Positions 15,122 through 23,202 of a stretch of 64,000 nt of DNA are shown piece by piece. Source of the DNA: Flavonifractor sp052065355. Lineage in GTDB: Bacteria; Bacillota; Clostridia; Oscillospirales; Oscillospiraceae. The number at the start of each line of letters is the position of its first letter. The first letter of the stretch is position 1. Under the pieces are notes generated by a model, which was not told the DNA's origin, ran no database searches, and saw only the letters and a list, made by a program, of their open reading frames with translations. The stretch covers positions 16,591 through 80,590 of the forward strand of contig NZ_JBQHUF010000016.1 of NCBI RefSeq assembly GCF_052065355.1, in the 5' to 3' direction. The translations under genes were made by a program, and so were the position numbers.

Positions 15122-17704
15122 TTATTTTTTCTTGTTGTAGAAGGTGTCCTCCATGGGCAGGGAGGTACGCAGGATGTGATCCCGGGCGTAGTAGGCGCCC
15201 TGCACCGCCGGAGCGGTGGGGATGGTGGCGATCTCGCCGATGCCCTTGGCACCGTAGGCGAAGGGGAGCAGCTCCTCCTTCTCCACGTAGATGGCGTGGA
15301 TGTCGGGGATCTGATCGGCCCGCATCAGACCCAGGGTGCCGAACTTCACCTGAGGCACGCAGTCCTTCAGAGTGAACTTCTCGGTGAGGGCGTAGCCCAG
15401 GCCCATGAGCACGCCGCCCTCGATCTGGCCCTGGATGGAGATGGGGTTGACCACCTTGCCGGAGTCGTGGGCCGCATAGACCTCTTTCACCTTGCCCTCG
15501 TCGTCCAGGATGACCACGTGGGTGGCAAAGCCGTAGGCTACATGGCTCTTGGGGTTGGGCACGTCGGCGCCCAGCTTGTCGGTGGGATCGAAGAACTCGG
15601 CAAAGTACTCCTTGCCCTCCAGCTTGCTCAGGTCGCCGCCCGCGGCGTCCAGATCCTTCTTCACGTCCTCGCACACCATGCGCACAGCCTCGCCGGTGAT
15701 GAGGGTCTGGCGGGAGCCGGAGGTGGTGCCCGAGTCGGGAGCCACCTCAGAGTTGGCGCCCATGTTCTTCAGCTTCTCCTTGGGCAGGCCCAGGGTCTGA
15801 GCCATGATCTGCACAAAGACGGTGAAGCAGCCCTGGCCGATGTCGGAGGCGGCGGAGTACAGCTCCACGACGCCGTTGCGGATGACCACCTTGGCCCGGC
15901 CCTTGTCAGGCAGGCCCACGCCCACGCCGGAGTTCTTCATGGCGCAGGCAATGCCGGCGTGATCCTTGTTGGCCTCATAGGCGTCCTTGACGGCCAGCAG
16001 AGTCTCCTTTAGAGCGGTGGAGCAGTCGGCGATCTGCCCGTTGGGCAGCACCTTGCCCGGCTCGATGGCGTTGCGGTAGCGGATCTCCCAGGGGGAGATG
16101 CCCACCTTCTCAGCCAGCAGGTTGATGTTGGACTCCAGGGCGAACTCGCTCTGGCACACGCCGAAGCCCCGGAAAGCGCCGGCGGGAGGATTGTTGGTGT
16201 AGTAGCCGAAGCCCCGGATATCGGTGTTCTGGTAGCAGTAGGGGCCTACGGAGTGTGTGCAGGCACGCTCCAGCACCGGGCCGCACAGGGAGGCATAGGC
16301 ACCGGTGTCGAAGTAGATCTCGCAGTCCAGGCCGGTGAAGATACCGTTCTCGTCACAGCCCAGGGTGAAGGTGCCCTCCATATAGTGGCGCTTGGGGTGG
16401 AAGTTGATGGACTCCTGCCGGGTCAGCTTCACCTTCACCGGGCGCTCCAGCTTGAGGGCGGCCAGGACAGCCAGATGCTGCACCGACACGTCCTCCTTGC
16501 CGCCGAAGCCGCCGCCCACCAGCTTGTTCTCCACCACGATGCGCTCGGGATCCCAGCCCAGCATGATGGAGATCTCCTTCCGGGTGTCGTACACGCCCTG
16601 GTCGGAGGTGTACACCTTCACCCCGTCCTTGTAGGGGAAGGCCACCGCGCACTCGGGCTCCAGGAAGGCGTGCTCGGTGAAGGGGGTCTGGTAGCTCTGG
16701 GTCACCACGTACTTGGAGTTGGCCAGGGCGGTCTTGGCGTCGCCCCGGGTCACGTGGCGCTGCTGGCACAGGTTGCCCTTGGAGTGGACCAGGGGAGCAT
16801 TTTCCGCCATGGCCTCCTGAATGGTGCGCACCGGCTCCAGAGGCTCGTAGTCGATCTTCACCAGCTTCTTGGCCTCGCGAAGAATGTCCTCATTCTCCGC
16901 CACCACCATGCAGATGGCGTCGCCCACGCAGCGGGTGATGTCGCCCTTGGCGATGAACACATCCCAGTCCTGCTGGATGTGGCCCACCTTGTTGTTGGGC
17001 ACGTCGTCGGCGGTGAGCACGGCCAGCACGCCGGGCATGGCCAGGGCCTCAGAGGCGTCGATGTCCAGGATCCTGGCACGGGGATACTGGGAGCGGACGG
17101 CGGAGCCGTACACCATGCCGTCCATCCGCACATCGTCGCAGTACTCGCCGGTGCCCAGCACCTTCTCCCGCACGTCGGTGCGGAAGGCACGGTCGCCCAC
17201 CTGGTAGCGGTCTCCGCCCTCCAGGGTGGGGTCGATCTTCTCGTCCCCGCGGAGGATGGCGGCGGCCAGGGAGATGCCCTCGATAATCTTCTTGTAGCCG
17301 GTGCAGCGGCACACGTTGCCCCGGATGGCCTTTTTGATCTCGGCCTCGGTGGGATTGGGGTTCTGGTCGATTAAAGCCTTGCCCGACATCACCATGCCGG
17401 GAATGCAGAAGCCGCACTGCACCGCGCCCACCGAGCCGAAGGCGTACACAAAGGCCTCCTGCTCGTCATAACTCAGGCCCTCTACGGTGAGGATGGTCTT
17501 ACCCACCGCCTTCTTGGTGGTGAGGATGCAGGAGCGGACGGCCTTGCCGTCCACCACGATGGTGCAGGTGCCGCAGGCGCCCTCGCTGCAGCCGTCTTTG
17601 ACCGAAGTCAGATGGAGGTCCTCCCGCAGGTAGCGCAGCAGGGGTTTATCCTCCTCGGTGGTACGCAGGACGCCGTTGACGGTAAAGGAATAGCTCTCGC
17701 TCAT
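15122..17704 (-). CDS. xdhD: XdhD-type molybdenum hydroxylase with fused 2Fe-2S domain (selenium-dependent xanthine dehydrogenase family)
   Basis: 860 residues. Residues 1-160 are the two-cluster 2Fe-2S module: GCSEGACGTC (Cys39, 44, 47, with Cys59) and QCGFC / VCRC (Cys97, 100, 132, 134). Residues 175-860 are the molybdopterin domain with VGGGFGGKED, GAFRGFG and catalytic-Glu motif KGIGE (Glu824). There is no FAD domain, and no separate FAD subunit gene lies nearby. Electrons must pass to another protein; the adjacent YgfK is the obvious candidate. Expected chemistry is hydroxylation or, in anaerobes, possible reductive dehydroxylation of purines such as urate/xanthine. Selenium dependence is family knowledge, not visible here. 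Confidence 0.93.
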   Translation of the reverse strand: MSESYSFTVNGVLRTTEEDKPLLRYLREDLHLTSVKDGCSEGACGTCTIVVDGKAVRSCILTTKKAVGKTILTVEGLSYDEQEAFVYAFGSVGAVQCGFCIPGMVMSGKALIDQNPNPTEAEIKKAIRGNVCRCTGYKKIIEGISLAAAILRGDEKIDPTLEGGDRYQVGDRAFRTDVREKVLGTGEYCDDVRMDGMVYGSAVRSQYPRARILDIDASEALAMPGVLAVLTADDVPNNKVGHIQQDWDVFIAKGDITRCVGDAICMVVAENEDILREAKKLVKIDYEPLEPVRTIQEAMAENAPLVHSKGNLCQQRHVTRGDAKTALANSKYVVTQSYQTPFTEHAFLEPECAVAFPYKDGVKVYTSDQGVYDTRKEISIMLGWDPERIVVENKLVGGGFGGKEDVSVQHLAVLAALKLERPVKVKLTRQESINFHPKRHYMEGTFTLGCDENGIFTGLDCEIYFDTGAYASLCGPVLERACTHSVGPYCYQNTDIRGFGYYTNNPPAGAFRGFGVCQSEFALESNINLLAEKVGISPWEIRYRNAIEPGKVLPNGQIADCSTALKETLLAVKDAYEANKDHAGIACAMKNSGVGVGLPDKGRAKVVIRNGVVELYSAASDIGQGCFTVFVQIMAQTLGLPKEKLKNMGANSEVAPDSGTTSGSRQTLITGEAVRMVCEDVKKDLDAAGGDLSKLEGKEYFAEFFDPTDKLGADVPNPKSHVAYGFATHVVILDDEGKVKEVYAAHDSGKVVNPISIQGQIEGGVLMGLGYALTEKFTLKDCVPQVKFGTLGLMRADQIPDIHAIYVEKEELLPFAYGAKGIGEIATIPTAPAVQGAYYARDHILRTSLPMEDTFYNKKK

Positions 17705-17734
17705 GTGAGGTACCTCTTTTCTGATGCGGGAACA

Positions 17735-17762
17735 GCCCGCCGCCCGAAAGGGCGGCAGGCTT
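17735..17762. repeat. GC-rich intercistronic hairpin between ygfK and xdhD
   Basis: A GCCGCCC-TTTC-GGGCGGC hairpin, extended by flanking pairs, fills the 66-nt gap just after the ygfK stop. No T-run follows it, so it is probably an RNA stability or processing element setting ygfK:xdhD transcript ratio. Confidence 0.6.
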
Positions 17763-17770
17763 TTCCACTC

Positions 17771-20767
17771 TTATTTCAGCAGATAGCTGTAGTTGTCGTA
17801 CACCGCGCAGATCAGGCGGCGGAGAGGATCGTACAGGCCGCAGTTCGCATCGGCCACGTCGTACTCCTTCACCTGGCCGTCCAGACGCACCCGGGTGTTG
17901 GTGCCGTCCAGCTTCAGGAAGCCCTGATTCTCGCTGTTGTTGAAGTCCTCCTCGCTCCAGAACAGGGTGAACTTATCCTTGTAGGGGCGGGAGTCGTAGG
18001 GGCAGAAGGTGCCGCAGTTGCCGCACTCGTTGCACATGCCGTCCACGTGGATGATCTGACGCTGACGCATGCCGGGCACCGCCACGGCCACGTTGGCACG
18101 GTTGGGGCACACCTCGGTGCAGGTCTCGCACACGGTGGCGCAGCCCAGGCAGCGGATATCCTCGCAGCTCTTGCAGTCGCTGCACAGCTCGCCCCGCTTG
18201 GCCAGGGGTTTCTGGTAGTCGGGGTTCACGTTCTTTTCCACATAGGTGTCCACGTCGAAGTTCTCGATGGCCCGGGCGGCCTTGGTGGCGTCGGCAATGG
18301 CCTCCACCACGGTGCCGGGGCCCTTCATGCCGTCGCCGATGACGAACACGTTCTTCACGGAGGACTCCAGGGTGTCGGCGTTCACCACGGCCTTGCCTCT
18401 CTTGTCCACTTCCAGACCGTTGGCGGTGTACAGAGCGGTGTCCACCTTCTCGCCCACGGCGGTGATGACGGTATCGGCGGGCACCTCAGCCACCTTGCCG
18501 GTGTCCACGGGGGACCGGCGGCCGGAGGCGTCGGGAGCACCCAGCTCCATCACGTGGCAGGTGAGCACGCCGTCCTTCACGCCCACGGGAGCCAGCAGCT
18601 CCTGGAACTCCACGCCGTCCTCCAGGGCGAACTCCAGCTCCTCCTGATCGGCGGGCATGTACCGCTTGGTGCGGCGGTACACCAGGGACACGGTCTCCAC
18701 GCCGGGGATGCGCTTGGCAGCCCGGGCGGCGTCCATGGCGGTGTTGCCGCCGCCGATGACCACAACATGCTTGCCCAGATTCAGGCTGCGGGGGTTCTTC
18801 TTGGCGGCCTCCAGGAACTCGATGACGTTCATTTCCTCGCCGTACTCCAGACCGGCGCTGCCCTTGGTCCAGGCGCCGGTGGCCAGGATCACGTGGGTGT
18901 AGCCCTGCTTAAAGAGCTCCTGCACGTCCTTGACCTCGGTGTTCAGCTCCACCTTCACGCCCATGGCGTTCATCAGCTTCACATCGTTGTCGATGGCCTC
19001 GTCGCTGATGCGGAAGGCGGGGATCACATGGCGGACGATGCCGCCCAGGGAGTCCTTGCGCTCAAACACGGTGACATCCACGCCGGAGCGGCCCAGGAAG
19101 TAGGCGGCGGACATACCGGCGGGGCCGCCGCCGATGACGGCAACCTTCTTGCCGGCCACGGGAGCGCCGGCTTTCAGCTTGGGCAGCAGGGCGTCGAACC
19201 CGCCCTCGGCGGCCTTCAGCTTCTGGGTGCGGATATACACGCTCTCCTCGTAGGCGTTGCGCATGCACTTGTCCTGGCAGCGGTGAGAGCAGATGGTGCC
19301 GGTGATGAAGGGCAGGGCGTTGCGGTGGGTGATGATCTCCAGAGCCTCCTCAAACTTGCCGGCGTTCACCCGCATCAGGTAGGCGGGGATGTCCTGCTCA
19401 ATGGGGCAGCCGTTGCGGCAGGGGGCGGAGAAGCAGTCGATGAGGGGCACCTTCTTGTCGGTCTTGCGGCTGGGGATAGGCTTCATGGGCTTCTGGTAGT
19501 GGTTGTCAGCGGCGAAGGCAGTGACCATGCCCTCCACCTTGGCGGGGTCCACACCGCCCCAGGGGCCGTAGTCGATATCCATCAGCAGGTTGCCGATCTG
19601 GCTGAACCGCTGATAGCCGCCGGACTTGAGCACGGTGGTGGCCATGGTGATGGGCCAGATGCCGGCGTTGAACAGGTCCTTGATGTTGTAGTAGTCGGCG
19701 CCGCCGGAGTAGGAGATGCGCAGCTTGCCGCCGAACTCCTTGGCCAGCTTGCCAGCCAGGGACAGGGACAGGGGGTACAGGGAGCGGCCGGACATGTACA
19801 TCTCCTCGCTGGGCAGCTCGCCGGCCTTCACGTCCACGGGGAAGGTGTTGGTCAGCTTCACGCCGAACTCCAGGCCCCGCTCGGCAGTCAGCTTCATCAG
19901 CCGCTGGAACATGGGCACCGCGTCGGCCCACTGCAGGTCCTCCACGAAATGGTGGTCGTCAAAGGCGATGTAGTCGAAGCCCAGGCCGTCCAGGGTCTTG
20001 CGGGCAAACTCATAGCCCAGCAGGGTGGGGTTGCACTTGACGTAGGTGTTCAGGTTCTTCTCGGTGATGAGGTAGGTGGCGATGCGCTCGATCTCGTCGG
20101 GAGGGCAGCCGTGGAGGGTGGACTCGGTGATGGAGTCGGACACCTTGGGAGAGATGGCCTTCACATAAGCCTCGTCCACGTTCTGGAACTTGTCCAGGTT
20201 GTTCAGGGCCCAGTCCATGCACTCCTGCCACACGGCGCTGCCGGAGGCGTCCTTCATGCCCTCGATGTACTTGTCGATCTTCTCGCTCTTGATACCCGCC
20301 AGGTCGTAGCCCACGCTCATGTTGAACACGAAGCCGTCGGGATCGCCCAGACCCAGCTCCTTGGCCAGCAGCTTGCAGGCGAACCAGCCCTTCACGTACT
20401 CGTCATAGGCCTGGGGCACGTACAGCTCGGTGGACCACTCGCAGTTGTAGCACTCGTCGGCGGCGGTGATGCAGGGCTTGGCCACGCACTTGGAGAGCTC
20501 GTCGCCGTCCATGATCTGCACGGTCTTCAGCTCGAAGAACCGGGCGCCGGCGGCGTAGGCGGCGATGAGGTTCTGAGCCAGCTGGGTGTGGGGGCCGGCG
20601 GCGGGGCCGTAGGGAGACTCGATCTTCTCCTTGAACATGGGCAGGGCCTTGCCATTGTCATGCTTCACCAGCTTGGACACGCCGAAGATGGAACCCTGGC
20701 TCTTGTACTCGGACAGGATCCAGTTCATCAGGTTGGAAAACGGAATGGGGCGCATAATGTCGCTCAT
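17771..20767 (-). CDS. ygfK: YgfK: flavin/Fe-S oxidoreductase (annotated elsewhere as putative selenate reductase subunit)
   Basis: 998 residues from ATG 20767, which has GGAGGT upstream; a TTG at 20794 is rejected. An N-terminal dihydroorotate-dehydrogenase-like domain (about 1-430, SYSGGADYYN) is followed by an Fe-S helical module with clustered Cys (about 440-530). A GltD-like FAD/NAD(P)H domain spans about 540-850 (VIGGGPAGMSAAYF, then VVIGGGNTAMDAA), and a Cys-rich ferredoxin domain about 860-930 ends CNECGNCGTFCP. It looks like glutamate-synthase small subunit plus dihydropyrimidine-dehydrogenase modules and could move NAD(P)H electrons to or from XdhD. It sits between ssnA and xdhD. 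Substrate unproven. Confidence 0.94.
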   Translation of the reverse strand: MSDIMRPIPFSNLMNWILSEYKSQGSIFGVSKLVKHDNGKALPMFKEKIESPYGPAAGPHTQLAQNLIAAYAAGARFFELKTVQIMDGDELSKCVAKPCITAADECYNCEWSTELYVPQAYDEYVKGWFACKLLAKELGLGDPDGFVFNMSVGYDLAGIKSEKIDKYIEGMKDASGSAVWQECMDWALNNLDKFQNVDEAYVKAISPKVSDSITESTLHGCPPDEIERIATYLITEKNLNTYVKCNPTLLGYEFARKTLDGLGFDYIAFDDHHFVEDLQWADAVPMFQRLMKLTAERGLEFGVKLTNTFPVDVKAGELPSEEMYMSGRSLYPLSLSLAGKLAKEFGGKLRISYSGGADYYNIKDLFNAGIWPITMATTVLKSGGYQRFSQIGNLLMDIDYGPWGGVDPAKVEGMVTAFAADNHYQKPMKPIPSRKTDKKVPLIDCFSAPCRNGCPIEQDIPAYLMRVNAGKFEEALEIITHRNALPFITGTICSHRCQDKCMRNAYEESVYIRTQKLKAAEGGFDALLPKLKAGAPVAGKKVAVIGGGPAGMSAAYFLGRSGVDVTVFERKDSLGGIVRHVIPAFRISDEAIDNDVKLMNAMGVKVELNTEVKDVQELFKQGYTHVILATGAWTKGSAGLEYGEEMNVIEFLEAAKKNPRSLNLGKHVVVIGGGNTAMDAARAAKRIPGVETVSLVYRRTKRYMPADQEELEFALEDGVEFQELLAPVGVKDGVLTCHVMELGAPDASGRRSPVDTGKVAEVPADTVITAVGEKVDTALYTANGLEVDKRGKAVVNADTLESSVKNVFVIGDGMKGPGTVVEAIADATKAARAIENFDVDTYVEKNVNPDYQKPLAKRGELCSDCKSCEDIRCLGCATVCETCTEVCPNRANVAVAVPGMRQRQIIHVDGMCNECGNCGTFCPYDSRPYKDKFTLFWSEEDFNNSENQGFLKLDGTNTRVRLDGQVKEYDVADANCGLYDPLRRLICAVYDNYSYLLK

Positions 20768-20804
20768 ATGATTCGACCTCCAATTTTGATACAATCAAAT
20801 TTTA

Positions 20805-22145
20805 TCAGTAGGTGCGATGATTCAGCTCGCCCCACAGCTTCTTGGCCTGCTCCATGGTCCAGGCGTTGATACGCTCTTCGTCGATGCCCACGAACTCGCG
20901 GTCCTTGTAGAGTACCTTGCCGTTGATGATGGTGGTGCGGCAGTTCTTGCCCATCATGCCGAAGAGCATGTGGCCGTCGATGTTCTCGGCGGAGAAGGGA
21001 GTGAAGGGCTTGTAGTCCATGACGATCACGTCGGCGGCGGCGCCGGGCTTGAGCACGCCCAGAGGCTTCTTGAAGTACCGGGAGCAGATCTTGGCGTTGT
21101 TCTCAAACAGCATGCCGGTGGCCTCGCACCAGCCCACGTTGGGCAGGGCGGCGTTGTGGCGCTGCATGGGCAGCAGAACCTTCAGGCTCTCCAGCATGTC
21201 GTGGGTGTAGGCGTCGGTGCCCAGGCCGATGAGGATGCCCTTGCCGTACATCTGGAGCACCGGGGAGCAGCCCACCGCGTTGCCCATGTTGGACTCCGGG
21301 TTGTGGCACACCATGGTGCCCGTCTCCTTGATGATGTCCAGCTCGGCGGGAGAGACGTGGATGCAGTGGCCCAGCATGGTCTTCTCGCCCAGGATGCCGT
21401 TGTACAGCAGACGGTTCACCGGGCGGCAGCCGTAGTTGCGCAGGGAGTCGTACACGTCGTTCATGCCCTCGGCCACGTGGATGTGGAAACCGGTCATGCC
21501 GTCGTTGGCCTTTACCATCTCCTCAAAGGTCTTGTCGGAGATGGTGAACAGGGCGTGGCCGCCGAACATGGCCTTGATCATGTCGTCGTCCTGCTCCTTG
21601 GCCCACTTGGCGAAGTCGGCGTTCTCCTGGATGGACTGGCGGGTCTTCTCCTCGCCGTCCCGCTCGGAGACCTCGTAGCACAGGTTGGCACGGATGCCCA
21701 GCTCCTGGCACACGTCCTTGATGGCGAACAGGGAGCCGGGGATCTCGCAGAAGGAGGCGTGGTGGTCGAAGATGGTGGTCACGCCGTCCCGGATGCAGTC
21801 CAGCACGGTGGCGTAGGCGGAAGCCCGGGTGCCGTCCAGGGTCAGGTGGCGGTCGATGTTCCACCACATGCCCTCCAGGACCTCCAGGAAGTTGGTGGGG
21901 TTGTTGCCCTCGATGGCCAGGCCGCGGGCCAGGCCGGAGTAAATATGGGTGTGGACGTTGATGAGACCGGGCATGATAACTCCGCCCTTGGCGTCCACGA
22001 ACTCGGCGTCGGGATACTTGGCCTTCATGTCGGCCAGGGTACCTACTTCTTTGACGATCTCACCGTCCAGCACCACCGCGCCGTCCCCCAGATAAGGCAG
22101 CGCCTGGTCCCGGGTAATCAGTTTTCCGTTTCCGATCAGCAGCAT
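20805..22145 (-). CDS. ssnA: SsnA-type amidohydrolase (putative aminohydrolase)
   Basis: 446 residues. Metal-binding HTH at VHTHIYSG (His65, His67), further His in HIHVAEG and GHCIHVSP, and Asp in IGLGTDAYTHD, as in ATZ/TRZ-like deaminases and hydrolases. SsnA forms a fixed set with YgfK and XdhD; a role in purine-ring deamination or opening is inferred. First gene of the ssnA-ygfK-xdhD operon, read from a promoter about 215 nt upstream through a leader containing a terminator. RBS AGGAGGAACTGCAC before the ATG. Confidence 0.94.
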   Translation of the reverse strand: MLLIGNGKLITRDQALPYLGDGAVVLDGEIVKEVGTLADMKAKYPDAEFVDAKGGVIMPGLINVHTHIYSGLARGLAIEGNNPTNFLEVLEGMWWNIDRHLTLDGTRASAYATVLDCIRDGVTTIFDHHASFCEIPGSLFAIKDVCQELGIRANLCYEVSERDGEEKTRQSIQENADFAKWAKEQDDDMIKAMFGGHALFTISDKTFEEMVKANDGMTGFHIHVAEGMNDVYDSLRNYGCRPVNRLLYNGILGEKTMLGHCIHVSPAELDIIKETGTMVCHNPESNMGNAVGCSPVLQMYGKGILIGLGTDAYTHDMLESLKVLLPMQRHNAALPNVGWCEATGMLFENNAKICSRYFKKPLGVLKPGAAADVIVMDYKPFTPFSAENIDGHMLFGMMGKNCRTTIINGKVLYKDREFVGIDEERINAWTMEQAKKLWGELNHRTY

Positions 22146-22187
22146 GTGCAGTTCCTCCTATTACAATAAGATGTTCATTTTTGCACG

Positions 22188-22218
22188 AAAAAAACGTCCA
22201 TTCCAACCAGAATGGACG
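22188..22218 (-). terminator. intrinsic terminator inside the ssnA leader
   Basis: Nine-pair stem: CGTCCATTC (minus-strand 22218-22210) and GAATGGACG (22203-22195), loop TGGTTG, then seven T at 22194-22188. It stands before the ssnA RBS, between promoter and gene, so transcription must pass it. That marks an attenuation or riboswitch control point rather than an operon end. Confidence 0.85.
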
Positions 22219-22362
22219 CCGGTTTCCTGTGAGAGGCGGCGGTGTGCGCGCAACCTCCAGACGAATTCCAGGTCCATCCAGCCCGTGCGCAAAGCACTCC
22301 GTTGCAGCCACAACCAAAATGATGAAAATTTGTGAAACATGAACAGAATATTTTTGCTCTAC
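22219..22362 (-). ncRNA. structured leader RNA of ssnA, candidate riboswitch or attenuator of unknown class
   Basis: Transcribed 5' leader between the predicted start (about 22362) and the terminator. It contains TGCAAC/GTTGCG outer pairing around a GTGC-TTTGC-GCAC hairpin and a CTGG-rich arm. The segment GGATGGAC (22279-22272) is complementary over 8 nt, one G-U pair, to the terminator 5' arm GTCCATTC, giving a ready antiterminator. I do not recognise a purine, Moco, guanidine or other known aptamer core. Structure drawn by eye only. Confidence 0.5.
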
Positions 22363-22368
22363 GGGTCT

Positions 22369-22397
22369 ATATTACCACGAAAAGCACGGGCATGCAA
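22369..22397 (-). promoter_or_regulatory. sigma-A promoter of the ssnA operon
   Basis: TTGCAT (22392-22397), 17-nt spacer, TAATAT (22369-22374) on the minus strand. It lies about 225 nt before the ssnA ATG, leaving a long leader. Confidence 0.75.
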
Positions 22398-22414
22398 CAC
22401 CTTTGTGAGAAAAA

Positions 22415-22429
22415 CTAAAAAATTTTTAG
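22415..22429. promoter_or_regulatory. candidate operator CTAAAAAATTTTTAG, perfect palindrome
   Basis: Perfect 15-nt palindrome between the divergent ssnA and regulator promoters: 17 nt upstream of the ssnA -35 box and 14 nt upstream of the regulator -35 box. It is the best copy of the A/T motif shared across the island and a good candidate for the divergent regulator's site. Confidence 0.5.
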
Positions 22430-22443
22430 GCCACATAATTTTA

Positions 22444-22471
22444 TTGCAATTACGGCGGCCTGTGGTAAAAT
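22444..22471 (+). promoter_or_regulatory. sigma-A promoter of the YheO-type regulator gene
   Basis: TTGCAA at 22444-22449, 16-nt spacer, TAAAAT at 22466-22471; start about 38 nt before the ATG. Confidence 0.7.
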
Positions 22472-22515
22472 AAAAGCAACGGGAAACGACAATTTCCAGC
22501 AAAGGAGAGACGTAC

Positions 22516-23154
22516 ATGTTAGAAGCCTCGACCCTGCAATTCCTGTTCAAACTGGCCAAGGGGATCGCCAGCCAGTTTGGACCCAACTGCGAGGTGGTGG
22601 TCCACGACCTGGCCACCAACGATCCGGAGAGCTCTATCGTCGCCATCGAGAACGGACAGGTCACCGGCCGTAAGGTGGGGGATGGTCCCTCCCATGTGGT
22701 GCTGGAAGCTCTGCGGGGGGAGAACAGTGAGCTTCAGGACCACCTGAGCTACCTGACCAAGACGAAGGACGGCAAGATCCTCAAGTCCACCACCATCTAC
22801 ATTCGGGACGACGATGGCGCGCCCATCGGTATTTTCGGCATCAACTACGACATTACCCTGATGCTGGCCATGGAGACCGCCCTGAAGCAGTTTACCGCCA
22901 CCGAGCCGGAGGAGAAGGAGCCGGAGGCCATCTCCCGCAACGTGTCCGACCTGCTGGACGAGCTGATCCAGCAGAGCGTGAAGATCGTGGGCAAGCCGGT
23001 GGCCCTCATGACCAAGGAGGACAAGGTGAAGGCGGTGCAGTTCCTCAACGACACCGGCGCCTTCCTCATTACCAAGAGCGGCGACAAGGTGTGCAAGTTC
23101 TTCGGCATCTCCAAATATACCCTGTACAGCTACATTGACGAGGCCAAAGAGTAA
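22516..23154 (+). CDS. YheO/PAS-type transcriptional regulator of the purine island
   Basis: 212 residues. Residues 15-125 match the YheO-like PAS fold (GPNCEVVVHDL, SIVAIENGQVTGRKVG, FGINYDIT); residues 145-212 are the YheO-type helix-turn-helix (VQFLNDTGAFLITKSGDKVCKFFGISKYTLYSYID). Such regulators sense small molecules and sit beside the operon they control; several accompany purine, hydantoin or endoribonuclease L-PSP (RidA) genes. It is divergent from ssnA and convergent with the permease. RBS AAAGGAGAGACGTAC before ATG. Binding of a purine intermediate is inferred. Confidence 0.88.
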   Translation: MLEASTLQFLFKLAKGIASQFGPNCEVVVHDLATNDPESSIVAIENGQVTGRKVGDGPSHVVLEALRGENSELQDHLSYLTKTKDGKILKSTTIYIRDDDGAPIGIFGINYDITLMLAMETALKQFTATEPEEKEPEAISRNVSDLLDELIQQSVKIVGKPVALMTKEDKVKAVQFLNDTGAFLITKSGDKVCKFFGISKYTLYSYIDEAKE

Positions 23155-23170
23155 AAATAATCTGGAAAGT

Positions 23171-23200
23171 GCCCGGCTCCTTACGGAGCCGGGCGCTTTT
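23171..23200 (+). terminator. terminator of the regulator gene
   Basis: Perfect ten-pair stem GCCCGGCTCC / GGAGCCGGGC (23171-23180, 23185-23194) with loop TTAC and GCTTTTTG following on the plus strand. Between convergent genes; the minus side has only a short T-run. Confidence 0.88.
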
Positions 23201-23202
23201 TG

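Noticed and set aside
17612..20869. 1085-codon plus-strand frame over ygfK
   Set aside because: Antisense shadow of a high-GC gene. Composition is Val/Leu/Gly/His-rich and lacks domain motifs.
22219..22362. Classical purine (guanine/adenine) riboswitch in the ssnA leader
   Set aside because: The conserved core of the purine aptamer (the paired-loop and three-way junction signature) is not seen. It remains an unassigned structured leader.
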